Shown here piece by piece: positions 1-7,901 of a stretch of DNA of 64,000 nucleotides; positions within the stretch are counted from its first letter, which is position 1; every line of letters begins with the position of its first letter. The notes under the pieces are model-generated. The model was not told the DNA's origin, did no database searches, and worked only from the letters and a program-made list of their open reading frames with translations. Made by a program: the position numbers and the translations under genes. The DNA comes from Clostridia bacterium (GTDB lineage Bacteria > Bacillota > Clostridia > Oscillospirales > Acutalibacteraceae). The stretch is from contig JAFVBH010000080.1 of the NCBI GenBank assembly GCA_017480115.1, forward strand, positions 55,790 to 119,789. Direction: 5' to 3'.

Positions 1-2
1 CG

Positions 3-338
3 GAAATTTTGCTGGAGGTCAACATCGGCGATGAGGAATCAAAAACCGGATTCCCGTTGGACGGATTTGAAGAGGAGGTCTGCAAAATCGCGGCGCTGCC
101 CCACGTAAAGGTGCGGGGATTGTTGACGATCCCGCCTTTTTGCGAAAAAACCGAGGATTCCCGCAGATTTTTTTGCAAAGCACGCAAATTATCGGTTGAC
201 ATACGGGATAAAAAAATAGATAATATAGATATGCATATTCTATCAATGGGTATGTCGTCGGACTACGCAGAGGCGATACTGGAGGGTTCCACCCTTGTGC
301 GCATCGGTACGGCGCTGTTCGGCAGCAGACGTTATTGA
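3..338 (+). CDS. YggS/PROSC-family PLP homeostasis protein, C-terminal part
   Basis: This is the 3' end of a gene that begins before the window; the frame is open from base 3. The remaining ~111 residues match the C-terminal half of the YggS/YlmE/PROSC fold-type III PLP-binding proteins. They include the 'LSMGMSSDYAEAI' phosphate-binding segment followed by 'GSTLVRIGTALFGSR', which is diagnostic of the family. These proteins bind pyridoxal phosphate and influence PLP and amino-acid homeostasis without a well-defined reaction. The gene lies 35 bp upstream of sepF, the usual ylmE-ylmF order next to the division cluster in Firmicutes. Family assignment is secure, the exact role less so. Confidence 0.9.
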   Translation, partial: EILLEVNIGDEESKTGFPLDGFEEEVCKIAALPHVKVRGLLTIPPFCEKTEDSRRFFCKARKLSVDIRDKKIDNIDMHILSMGMSSDYAEAILEGSTLVRIGTALFGSRRY

Positions 339-373
339 TATATGGACAGGATAAAAAAATTGGAGGATAAAAA

Positions 374-868
374 ATGAGCGTTTGGGATAAGATCAAGAAT
401 ATCGTTACCGTACCCGATGAGGACTACTACGACGAAGAGACCCCTGAGGAGGATATTCCCTCTTTCGACGATGTTGCAGACGAGGACGCGACCCGTGCCT
501 ATCGTCCCCGCGTGAAAGCTGCCCGTGAAACTGCGAGCCGCGTACGCGCTCCCCGTGACGACAGAAAGGTTGTTGATATTCATACCACAGCCAAGCTGCA
601 GGTCGTACTGCGCACCCCCGAGCGGTTTGAGGACGCGATCGAGATCGCTGATGATCTGAATGAGAAGCGCACCGTCGTGCTCAATCTCGAAAAGTGTGAC
701 CGCGATTCCGCGCGGCGTCTTGTCGATTTCCTCAGCGGCGCCGCCTATGCCAACGGTGGGCAGCCTAAAAAGATCGCGCTGAATATTTATATTTTCACTC
801 CCTATAACGTTGACGTTATGGGCGATCTGCTTGACGATCTGGAGAGCAGCGGCTATTTCTTCGGATAA
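374..868 (+). CDS. sepF: Cell division protein SepF
   Basis: The 164-residue protein has the SepF layout. A short amphipathic N-terminal helix (about residues 1-13) is the membrane anchor in this family. It is followed by a flexible acidic and then basic linker (about 14-65). The conserved SepF core (about 68-160) contains 'FEDAIEIADDLNEKRTVVLNLE' type sequence, a Gly-rich turn near 'YANGG' and a terminal 'SGYFF'. SepF binds the FtsZ C-terminus, tethers the Z-ring to the membrane and supports septum formation. A ribosome site (GGAGG) lies at 361-365. The neighbours (YggS protein upstream, DivIVA downstream) are the standard division-cluster context, although ylmG and ylmH are absent between them. 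Confidence 0.96.
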   Translation: MSVWDKIKNIVTVPDEDYYDEETPEEDIPSFDDVADEDATRAYRPRVKAARETASRVRAPRDDRKVVDIHTTAKLQVVLRTPERFEDAIEIADDLNEKRTVVLNLEKCDRDSARRLVDFLSGAAYANGGQPKKIALNIYIFTPYNVDVMGDLLDDLESSGYFFG

Positions 869-926
869 GTCCCGCGCGACTGCATACGGTTGCAGATACC
901 TATAACAGAAAAGGGGTATGTATACC

Positions 927-2924
927 ATGCTGACACCCGAACAGCTAAACAATCACAGCTTCCGTCTTAATGAGTTCGGCGGCTATGATTCCGATGAGGT
1001 CAACAGGTACTTCGGCGAGGTTATTGCGTCCTATAATCAGATGTACCGTGAAAACGGCGATCTGATTCGTAAAATATCTATTCTTGCCAATAAGGTGCAG
1101 GATTACCGCGCGGACGAGGATAATATTCGCAACGCGCTCATCAGCGCGCAGCGTTCCGCTGACGGTATCATTAAAGACGCTCAGGGGCAGGCGGTTGCCA
1201 TTATAGAAGAAGCGAACCGCCGCATGGACGATATTGTCAGCGGGCAGGACGGTATCGTCACTCGTGCCCAATCCGACGCGGATATGATTGTGTCGGACGC
1301 GCGCGTCAAAGCGGAAAATATCATTGCCGACGCGATGCAGAAGGCGGAGGAGCTCAATTTCACCGCCAACGCGGAGGGCGCCGAGCGCCGGAATCAGGCG
1401 AAGCAGGACAGTGAAAAGCTGTTGGACGATGCAAATAAAGAGGCGATGGAGATCATTGCCTATGCCCGCGCTGAGGCGGAGGAGATTAAGATCGCCGCAG
1501 AAATGGACGCGAAAACGCAGCGAGATACGGCGCAGCGGGACGCGGAGAGTATCCGTGCCGCGTCTGCGGAAGCGTCTGAATCGCTCGCAAACAGTAAAAC
1601 CGCGCATGATGCGCTGCTTGCCGAGATCAATACCGCAACCAAGGCGAAGGACGCCACTCTCGCGGCGCAGACGGCACTTGCCGCGCAGCGGGATAGTCTT
1701 GCTGCGGAAAAAGCGGCGCTTATCACAGAGATCGAAAGTCTTTCCGCGGAGAAGGCAGCGTTGCTTGCCGCCATTGCCGCCGCTTCGGCGGCGCAGTCTG
1801 CGGCGATACCGGACGTACCGGAAGAAGCGCCTGCCGAGAACGTCTCCTTCCCGGAACAGGCAGCTGCGGCGCCGACGGAGATTGCCGATACGCCGGAAAC
1901 AACAGCCGTTTTGGAGGAAGTCCCCGACGAGGAGAATATTCCCGCCGCAGAGGAGATTCCCGTGTCCGTGGACGATGATTTTGATGATTTCTCTTTTGAT
2001 GATACAGAAGTGCTGCCGGACGACGGTTTTATAGATGATACCAACGATGTTGTGCCTGTTCCTGTGATTGCGGAGCCGGCGGCAACGGAAATCCCGGCGG
2101 CGGATGTTTCTGCTCAGGAGCCTGACGAACAGCGGGAGGCGTCTACGCAGGTCGATGCTGCGCCTGTGGACGGGCAAAACGTACCGGAGAGCGATCCGAC
2201 GGGGATGGAAACCGACGATGCTGCGTCTTTGCCGGAGCCTGCTGCTGCGGAATCGCCGGATAATGCCGAGTCTGCGGAAGAAACGCCCGGTGAGTTTGTC
2301 GTGCATATCAATACCGATGATTTCGGCGATTACGACGCCGACGGTTTTGATGATTTCGGCGACGGCACGGCTGATGATTTCCATTTTACCGGTTACGACG
2401 CGGCGGCGGATTTCATCGAAGATGATTTTTCAACCGCGGACGCAGATGCGGAATTTGTGCCTTACGAGGACGAAAACGGCGCGCCGGACGATGTTGCCGA
2501 CGCGATGTATGACGTGGTCAGCGCCGATATGTCTGTAGACATTCCCGTTGATACGCCCGCAGCGGAAGCTGCGTTTGACGCTATGGTCACGCCTACGGCG
2601 GAAGCTGTTCCCACGGCAGACGGGGAGGACGGCTTTGATAGCTTTGACGACCTCGCGGAGAATGACGGCTTTGATAGTATTGTCGACACGGCGCCGCAGA
2701 ACGATATACTCCATGGCAATGCGTTCGGACAGGCGAACGACGGTGGAATTCTGACCGATCTTGACGACGCGGAGGCTGACCCAGACAGTTTTTATATCGA
2801 TTTCAGCCTGTTTGAAAATGAACCGACCGATGTTCCCGCGCAGCCGGCGGAAGCGCCTGCGCAGGCGCCGTCCGGGCAGCAGCACAGCGGAAAAAAATCC
2901 CGTAAAAACAGAAAGCATAAATAA
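927..2924 (+). CDS. divIVA: DivIVA-family protein with very long acidic C-terminal tail
   Basis: The N-terminus ('MLTPEQLNNHSFRLNEFGGY' then 'DSDEVNRYF') is the DivIVA/GpsB membrane-curvature-sensing domain. A long Ala/Glu-rich coiled coil follows to about residue 280. Residues roughly 290-640 are an acidic Asp/Glu/Ala/Pro-rich low-complexity tail with repeated Asp-Phe patches, and the protein ends in a Lys/Arg-rich cluster. At 665 residues it is three to four times the usual DivIVA length. I chose ATG 927 rather than 918 because AAGGGG at 911-916 is 10 bases from 927 but only one base from 918. DivIVA proteins mark negatively curved membrane at poles and septa. The gene sits 58 bp after sepF and 1 bp before lspA. 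Function of the tail is unknown. Confidence 0.9.
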   Translation: MLTPEQLNNHSFRLNEFGGYDSDEVNRYFGEVIASYNQMYRENGDLIRKISILANKVQDYRADEDNIRNALISAQRSADGIIKDAQGQAVAIIEEANRRMDDIVSGQDGIVTRAQSDADMIVSDARVKAENIIADAMQKAEELNFTANAEGAERRNQAKQDSEKLLDDANKEAMEIIAYARAEAEEIKIAAEMDAKTQRDTAQRDAESIRAASAEASESLANSKTAHDALLAEINTATKAKDATLAAQTALAAQRDSLAAEKAALITEIESLSAEKAALLAAIAAASAAQSAAIPDVPEEAPAENVSFPEQAAAAPTEIADTPETTAVLEEVPDEENIPAAEEIPVSVDDDFDDFSFDDTEVLPDDGFIDDTNDVVPVPVIAEPAATEIPAADVSAQEPDEQREASTQVDAAPVDGQNVPESDPTGMETDDAASLPEPAAAESPDNAESAEETPGEFVVHINTDDFGDYDADGFDDFGDGTADDFHFTGYDAAADFIEDDFSTADADAEFVPYEDENGAPDDVADAMYDVVSADMSVDIPVDTPAAEAAFDAMVTPTAEAVPTADGEDGFDSFDDLAENDGFDSIVDTAPQNDILHGNAFGQANDGGILTDLDDAEADPDSFYIDFSLFENEPTDVPAQPAEAPAQAPSGQQHSGKKSRKNRKHK

Positions 2925-2925
2925 T

Positions 2926-3450
2926 ATGTCTCAGAATAAAGTAAAAAAAATGGGCAGAGCACCGCGACTTATCATCGAATCAGTCGCGGCTGTCCTGCTT
3001 TTTATCGCAGATCTTCTGATAAAATCATGGGTCAAACGCGTGGTCCCCACCCGCGGCGACATTGTGCTGTTTCGGAATATCCTGAGCCTGCGCTTTGTGA
3101 AAAATACCGGTGCGGCGTGGGGATTGTTCAACGATAACACAGTGCTGTTGTCTGTTGTCGTGGGCGCGGTGCTGATCGCCATGGCAGTTTATCTCGTGAT
3201 AGACAAAGACCCCATGCCGTTAAAGCAGGGCTGTCTGGTGCTGATTTTTTCCGGCGGCGCGGCAAACCTTGTCGATCGCCTGCTGAACGGCTTTGTGACG
3301 GACTATATTTCCTGTGATTTTATCAATTTCCCCGTATTTAATTTTGCGGACTGCCTGATCGTTGTCGGCTGCATCGTGCTGATTCTCTATCTGCTTTGGG
3401 ATACGGTGCGGGACGCGCGTCGGAAAAAAGCGGCGAGCGCCGATGGATAA
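2926..3450 (+). CDS. lspA: Lipoprotein signal peptidase LspA
   Basis: This 174-residue membrane aspartyl protease cleaves the signal peptide of prolipoproteins after lipid attachment to the +1 cysteine. Four hydrophobic segments are visible (about 14-33, 73-92, 101-118 and 145-162). The catalytic pair is present: Asp117 in 'NLVDR' and Asp142 in 'FNFADC'. The frame is open further upstream inside divIVA, but ATG 2926 fits the family N-terminus and starts one base after the divIVA stop. The next gene, rluD, overlaps its end by 8 bp, the classical lspA-rluD coupling of Firmicutes. One likely client is the lipoprotein encoded at 51092-51592. Confidence 0.96.
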   Translation: MSQNKVKKMGRAPRLIIESVAAVLLFIADLLIKSWVKRVVPTRGDIVLFRNILSLRFVKNTGAAWGLFNDNTVLLSVVVGAVLIAMAVYLVIDKDPMPLKQGCLVLIFSGGAANLVDRLLNGFVTDYISCDFINFPVFNFADCLIVVGCIVLILYLLWDTVRDARRKKAASADG

Positions 3451-4366
3451 GCTGGAATTTTTGGCGGACGACGAATACGCGGGGACCCGCGTCGATAAGG
3501 CAGTCAGTATGTTTGAACCGTCCCTGTCCCGCAATGCCGTGCAGAAGCTGCTGGAAAAAGGTCTGATCCGTGTAAACGGCGGCACGCCGTCTAAAAACTA
3601 TAAGCTGAAATTCGGCGATAAGCTGTTGATCGACTTGCCCGATCCCTCGCCGACGGAGATCAAAAAGGCAAATATCCCGTTGGACATCGTCTATGAGGAC
3701 GGTGATTTACTGGTCGTCAACAAGCCTAAGGGCATGGTGGTGCACCCCGCGCCCGGGCATTATGACGATACGCTGGTGAACGCGCTGATGCATTACTGCG
3801 GCGATTCTCTGTCCGGTATTAATGGGGAAATTCGCCCCGGAATCGTCCATCGGATCGATAAGGATACCGGCGGGCTGTTGATGGTCGCGAAAAATGACGC
3901 CGCCCATATCGCGCTGGCGGAGCAGATCAAAGCCCACAGTTTTAAGCGGGAGTACCGCGCTGTGGTGATCGGCAACTTGAAGGAAGACGTGGGCGTGATC
4001 GACCGTCCCATCGGCAGAAACCCCTACGACCGAAAAAAACAGTGTATCAACGGTGTCAGCGCGCGGGAGGCGGTCACGCGGTACGCGGTGCTGGAACGCT
4101 ATCGTTATTTCTGCAACGTGAAATGTGTGCTGGAAACGGGCAGAACCCATCAAATCCGCGTACATATGCAGTCCGTCGGGCACCCCGTGGCGGGCGATAT
4201 AGTCTACGGCGGAGAAAAAAACGATTTCGGGCTCAGAGGGCAATGTCTGTTTGCCGCCGTGCTGGGCTTTGTACACCCCACAACAGGGAAGTATATGGAG
4301 TTTGAAGCCCCGCTTCCCCGGTGGTATGCCGATTTTTTAACAAGAATCAAAAAATCAAACTGGTAA
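3443..4366 (+). CDS. rluD: Ribosomal large subunit pseudouridine synthase, RluD type
   Basis: The 307-residue protein has an N-terminal S4 RNA-binding domain (about residues 14-75) and a RluA/RluD catalytic domain. The catalytic motif is visible as 'HRIDKDTGGLL' with Asp139 as the nucleophilic aspartate. 'GRTHQIRVHM' near residue 235 is the second conserved family motif. It isomerises uridines to pseudouridine in 23S rRNA; the exact sites cannot be read from sequence. The start ATG overlaps the 3' end of lspA by 8 bp, which suggests translational coupling. The symbol is given for the S4-containing RluD branch. Other family members (RluA, RluC) are possible but less likely. Confidence 0.92.
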   Translation: MDKLEFLADDEYAGTRVDKAVSMFEPSLSRNAVQKLLEKGLIRVNGGTPSKNYKLKFGDKLLIDLPDPSPTEIKKANIPLDIVYEDGDLLVVNKPKGMVVHPAPGHYDDTLVNALMHYCGDSLSGINGEIRPGIVHRIDKDTGGLLMVAKNDAAHIALAEQIKAHSFKREYRAVVIGNLKEDVGVIDRPIGRNPYDRKKQCINGVSAREAVTRYAVLERYRYFCNVKCVLETGRTHQIRVHMQSVGHPVAGDIVYGGEKNDFGLRGQCLFAAVLGFVHPTTGKYMEFEAPLPRWYADFLTRIKKSNW

Positions 4367-4379
4367 AGGAGTGTTGATT

Positions 4380-5225
4380 ATGAACGCTGCGCTTGAAAAA
4401 GAGCTGAAGATCAAAGCGCTTCATATTCGCAAGGGTGTCATTGAGGGCACCTATCATGCAAAATCCGGGCACCCGGGCGGTTCGCTCTCCATAGCGGAGA
4501 TCATGGCGTATCTCTATTTTGCGGCAATGCAGGTCGATCCCGCAAATCCGAAAAACGAGAATCGCGACCGTTTCGTGCTTTCCAAGGGGCACGCGGCGCC
4601 CGCGCTGTACGCGACGCTGGCGGAGAAAGGCTTTTTCCCTGTGGAGGAGTTGAAAACACTTCGTAAATCCGACGCAAGATTGCAGGGACACCCAAATATG
4701 AACTATATCCCCGGCGTGGATATGAGTACCGGTTCGCTCGGGCAGGGAATCTCCGCCGCCGCGGGTATGGCGCTGGGAGCAAAGCTGTCCGGCAAGGATT
4801 ACCGCGTTTACGCCGTGCTGGGCGACGGTGAAATTGAGGAAGGACAGGTTTGGGAAGCTGCCATGTTTGCCGCAGCCAAGCATCTGGACAATCTTGTCGC
4901 GTTTGTGGATAATAACAATCTGCAGATCGACGGCACGGTGGCGGAGGTCAATTCCCCCTATCCGATCCCCGAAAAATTTGCCGCTTTCGGTTGGAACGTG
5001 GTCGAGATCGACGGGCATTCCTATGCGCAGATCGAGGCGGCGCTGGAAAATGCAAAAGCCTGCAAGGACAAGCCCACCGCGATCATTGCAACGACCGTGA
5101 AGGGCAAGGGCGTCTCCTTTATGGAGGATAAGGTCAACTGGCACGGTGTTGCGCCCAAGCAGGAAGAATATACCGCCGCAATGGCGGAGCTTGACAAAGC
5201 GTTAGCAGAAGTGGAGGCGGAATAA
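4380..5225 (+). CDS. Transketolase, N-terminal (TPP-binding) subunit
   Basis: This 281-residue protein is the first half of a split transketolase of the non-oxidative pentose phosphate pathway. It shows 'GHPGGSLS' (30-37), the 'SKGHAAPALY' segment, and the thiamine-diphosphate/Mg motif from 'GDGEIEEGQ' (148 onward) to 'NNN' (178-180). ATG 4380 is chosen because AAAGGA at 4365-4370 is 9 bases upstream; the GTG at 4371 is in frame but abuts that site. The partner subunit follows after 1 bp and is interrupted by an amber codon, so whether a functional enzyme is made depends on that codon. Split transketolases are common in Clostridia and Archaea. Confidence 0.93.
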   Translation: MNAALEKELKIKALHIRKGVIEGTYHAKSGHPGGSLSIAEIMAYLYFAAMQVDPANPKNENRDRFVLSKGHAAPALYATLAEKGFFPVEELKTLRKSDARLQGHPNMNYIPGVDMSTGSLGQGISAAAGMALGAKLSGKDYRVYAVLGDGEIEEGQVWEAAMFAAAKHLDNLVAFVDNNNLQIDGTVAEVNSPYPIPEKFAAFGWNVVEIDGHSYAQIEAALENAKACKDKPTAIIATTVKGKGVSFMEDKVNWHGVAPKQEEYTAAMAELDKALAEVEAE

Positions 5226-5226
5226 G

Positions 5227-6174
5227 ATGGCAGACGCAGTAAAAACAGCCACGAGAGACGCTTACGGAAAAGCTCTTGTAGAGCTGGGTGAAAAAAATGA
5301 TAAAATTCTCGTTATGGACGCCGACCTATCTGCGGCGACCAAAACGGGCATGTTCCGCTAGGCATTCCCCGACAGATTTATTAACGCCGGCATCGCCGAG
5401 GGGAATATGATGGGCGTTGCCGCCGGGCTTGCCTCGGCGGGCTATACGGTATTCGCCAGTTCCTTTGCCATGTTTGCCGCAGGCAGAGCCTTTGAGCAGG
5501 TGCGCAATTCCATCGGTTATCCCCATCTGAATGTGAAGATCGGCGCGACCCACGCGGGTATCTCCGTCGGTGAGGACGGCGCCAGCCATCAGTGCTGCGA
5601 GGACATTGCGCTGATGCGCTCCATCCCCGGCATGGTCATTTTCAATCCCGCCGACGCGACCGAAGCAAGGCAGTGCGTCCTTGCCGCCGCTGCCCATGAC
5701 GGCCCGGTCTATATGCGATTCGGCAGACTTGCCGTACCGGTACTGTTTGACGACAGCTATAAATTTGAGATCGGCAAGGGCGTATATCTGAAAGAGGGCG
5801 CCGACGTTACCATCATCGCAACAGGTCTGCCGGTCGGCGCGGCGCTGGAGGCGGCGCAAGCGCTTGCGAATGAAGGGATCTCCGCCGCCGTCGTCAATAT
5901 GGCGACGATCAAACCGATCGACCGTGAGATCATTGTTGACGCGGCAAAGAAAACCAGCTGTATCGTCACTGCGGAAGAACACAATATTATCGGCGGCCTC
6001 GGTTCCGCAGTCGCGGAGGTTGTTTGCGAGACCGTGCCGGTACCGGTCGTCCGCTGCGGCGTGGAGGACGTTTTCGGCAAGTCCGGCCCCGCATTGGAGC
6101 TTCTGGATATTTTCGGCTTAAATGCCGCAGGGATTACGGCAAAGGCGAAAATCGCCCTTGCGCTGAAGAAATAA
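5227..6174 (+). pseudogene. Transketolase C-terminal subunit, interrupted by an in-frame TAG
   Basis: ATG 5227 starts 1 bp after the N-terminal subunit and opens 'MADAVKTATRDAYGKALVEL', a normal start for this family. Codon 45 (5359-5361) is TAG. The frame stays open on both sides and continues 'AFPDRFINAGIAEGNMMGVA' to the stop at 6174. The usual residue at this point is lysine or a similar polar residue ('F-x-K-AFPDRF'), so a single AAG-to-TAG change explains it. The rest of the pyrimidine-binding and C-terminal domains is intact. An internal ATG at 5407 could give a truncated protein, but it would lack the first ~60 residues. This may be a true nonsense mutation, a base-call error, or readthrough. 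TAG is used as a normal stop elsewhere in this window (25260-25262). Confidence 0.8.
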
Positions 6175-6192
6175 ACTGTTTTATACCAAAAT

Positions 6193-6245
6193 CAAAGGGA
6201 CTGCAGCAAATTTCCGAAAAATCTGTTGCAGTCCCTTTGGTTTTT
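6193..6245. terminator. Bidirectional terminator between transketolase and the CmpB-like gene
   Basis: A long stem, CAAAGGGACTGCAGCA paired with TGTTGCAGTCCCTTTG, is followed by GGTTTTT on the plus strand. On the minus strand it is followed by a T-containing run. It lies between converging genes and can stop transcription from both. Confidence 0.85.
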
Positions 6246-7110
6246 AATACATTTCCCCGCTGTCGTCGGTGAAGTGTTTTTTTATCTCCGCCAGCAACTC
6301 CTCTGCGGCGTTCAGCGTTCGCTCCGAGGACGCCCGCAAATTGCCGTAGACCTTATACATTCTGTTTTTATATTTACCCGGTTTGCTGGCGGTGTTCTCC
6401 GTCCGAAGCTCATGCAGTTGCTTTGTCAATCCGGAGACATTTTCATTTTCTGCCGGTTTGGCGCCCGTCAGCTTGTTTTTTAACTCTGCCACGCTGCCGG
6501 AAAAGGAAGCCAGCTTAGCCTTGAATTGTTTAACGTCCATGGCGTTTTTCGCGGCGTTGATCAGATCCACGATGAAGATACAGAAAATCACTGCCAGCGC
6601 TATATAGCGGATCTTTTGCGGAATCTGCAAATACAGCGAAAGGTAATAATACTGGAACAGATAAATGTAAACCAACGAAGCGATCCCCCAGTAAAAGGTA
6701 TGCTTCAGGCAGATCCTGCCGTTGATATTCAGCCATTCATGGGTGTAATCCCACCAGCGGGCATGAAACAGCTTTTCCATAATATAACTTGTGAGATATT
6801 CCACAATGTCCGCCAATACCACGCCCAGCAGCAGTACCACATACCAGCGGTGCGCAAACCGCGAAAGTGCGAGGGAAAACACCAGTCCGCCGGTGCCGTA
6901 AATGGGGCACATGGGGCCTGTTAAAAAGCCGCGATTGATAAATTTGCCGCCGGCAAGAGAGCAATAGCTGGTCTCCATGCACCAACCTACGATGCTGTAC
7001 ATGAAAAAGGTCAGTACATAGTCGAAAAACTTCAGTTGTCCCAGCATGGGAATGGCGTTAACGGCGTTGTCAATGATAGAAAATCCGGGGATAAGATCGA
7101 TATTAGGCAT
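6244..7110 (-). CDS. Putative membrane protein of the CmpB-type ABC permease family
   Basis: The 288-residue protein resembles the PF06541 family (annotated as putative ABC-transporter type IV/CmpB). Several transmembrane segments fill the first ~190 residues, with 'YSIVGWCMETSY' and 'RGFLTGPMCPIYGTGG', which are the family hallmarks, and 'WWDYTHEWLNINGRICLKHTF'. The last ~90 residues are soluble and probably helical. I chose ATG 7110 (MPNIDLIPG); the frame is open to 7131. Its start overlaps the end of the upstream HD gene by 8 bp, so the two are likely co-translated. No ATPase partner is nearby, and the biochemical role of the family is not established. Confidence 0.82.
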   Translation of the reverse strand: MPNIDLIPGFSIIDNAVNAIPMLGQLKFFDYVLTFFMYSIVGWCMETSYCSLAGGKFINRGFLTGPMCPIYGTGGLVFSLALSRFAHRWYVVLLLGVVLADIVEYLTSYIMEKLFHARWWDYTHEWLNINGRICLKHTFYWGIASLVYIYLFQYYYLSLYLQIPQKIRYIALAVIFCIFIVDLINAAKNAMDVKQFKAKLASFSGSVAELKNKLTGAKPAENENVSGLTKQLHELRTENTASKPGKYKNRMYKVYGNLRASSERTLNAAEELLAEIKKHFTDDSGEMY

Positions 7111-7660
7111 GGCGCTGTTCCTCCGCCGCAAGCGCGACGTCCCGTTGAAACTTTTTGTTGTACTGTTCGATGCGCGAAAGCAGAACCTCCTGCGTGGCGC
7201 AATACTTGTCGGACATGCTGACGATGAAACCCTCCAAGTATTTCGGCGGGGTCGGCGTCAGCGGCCACATGTGGCGTTTGATGATGTTTTTTTCGATCTC
7301 GGTGATCGCCGGGTAGAGCGCAATGGCGTTTTTCAGCGCGAAGCCCGGGTGGCGGTAGCCATGCAACCGGTGCGAGCCGTCCCCCGGCACATGCCAATCG
7401 TAATAGAACAGATCGTGCAGGATCGATCCCCGCAGTGTCTGGTGAACATCAGCTTTTTTACGTCTTTGCGCAATCGTATATGCGACATAGGTCACGCTTA
7501 AAATGTGCTGAATCCGGTTGATGTTGCCATGTTGGGGATAGATCCCCATGCTCTGAAATTCCTCGGTTTCGTATAAATCGAGAATGTGAGAAAAAAAGTC
7601 CCTGTCTTTGTCTTTATCTAAAATAAAGGAATGCACATAAGCCTCGTAAAGCTTCCCCAT
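7103..7660 (-). CDS. HD-domain phosphohydrolase-like protein
   Basis: This 185-residue protein has the HD-superfamily metal-binding pattern: 'HGNINRIQH' with an early His, 'SILHDLFYYDW' as the His-Asp pair, 'GYRHPGFALKNA', and 'IIKRHMWPL'. These features match small clostridial HD hydrolases of unknown substrate. GGAGGG stands 6-8 bases before the ATG. A strong promoter lies upstream (7690-7718). The gene overlaps the following CmpB-type gene by 8 bp, forming a two-gene unit. The substrate cannot be inferred. Confidence 0.85.
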   Translation of the reverse strand: MGKLYEAYVHSFILDKDKDRDFFSHILDLYETEEFQSMGIYPQHGNINRIQHILSVTYVAYTIAQRRKKADVHQTLRGSILHDLFYYDWHVPGDGSHRLHGYRHPGFALKNAIALYPAITEIEKNIIKRHMWPLTPTPPKYLEGFIVSMSDKYCATQEVLLSRIEQYNKKFQRDVALAAEEQRHA

Positions 7661-7689
7661 AAAAATCCCTCCGAATGATCACGGAAATA

Positions 7690-7718
7690 ATTCTAGCATA
7701 AATATCCGTATATGACAA
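7690..7718 (-). promoter_or_regulatory. Sigma-A promoter for the HD-CmpB pair
   Basis: Reading the minus strand, TTGTCA (7718-7713) and TAGAAT (7695-7690) are separated by 17 bp, about 30 bp upstream of the HD start codon. Confidence 0.75.
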
Positions 7719-7851
7719 GGAAAAAATTTATTAAGATGCTATCCATGATAGCTGATTTTTACTCGTTCAGCGGGGCAATGTAATAATTGGGGGTTTTGAC
7801 GTAATATTTGGCAGTCGCTTATTTTGCAGCTGCACCGTCAGCTCCTTACTT

Positions 7852-7883
7852 AAAAACGCGCACGGCATGCCGACCGTGCGCGC
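7852..7883 (-). terminator. Terminator of the SDR epimerase gene
   Basis: On the minus strand, GCGCGCACGG pairs with CCGTGCGCG around a short GC-containing loop and is followed by TTTTTAAG. It lies 19 bp past the stop of the SDR gene. Confidence 0.85.
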
Positions 7884-7901
7884 TTGCAGCTATCAATACA
7901 A

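Noticed and set aside
945..2384. Long open frame on the minus strand opposite divIVA
   Set aside because: It mirrors the Asp/Glu/Ala-rich codons of divIVA and gives an Arg/Ile-rich protein of no known family; no ribosome site or context.
5227..6174. Genome-wide TAG recoding to explain the transketolase amber
   Set aside because: The DUF6472 gene ends naturally in TAG (25260-25262), and no other in-frame TAG inside a conserved gene was seen.
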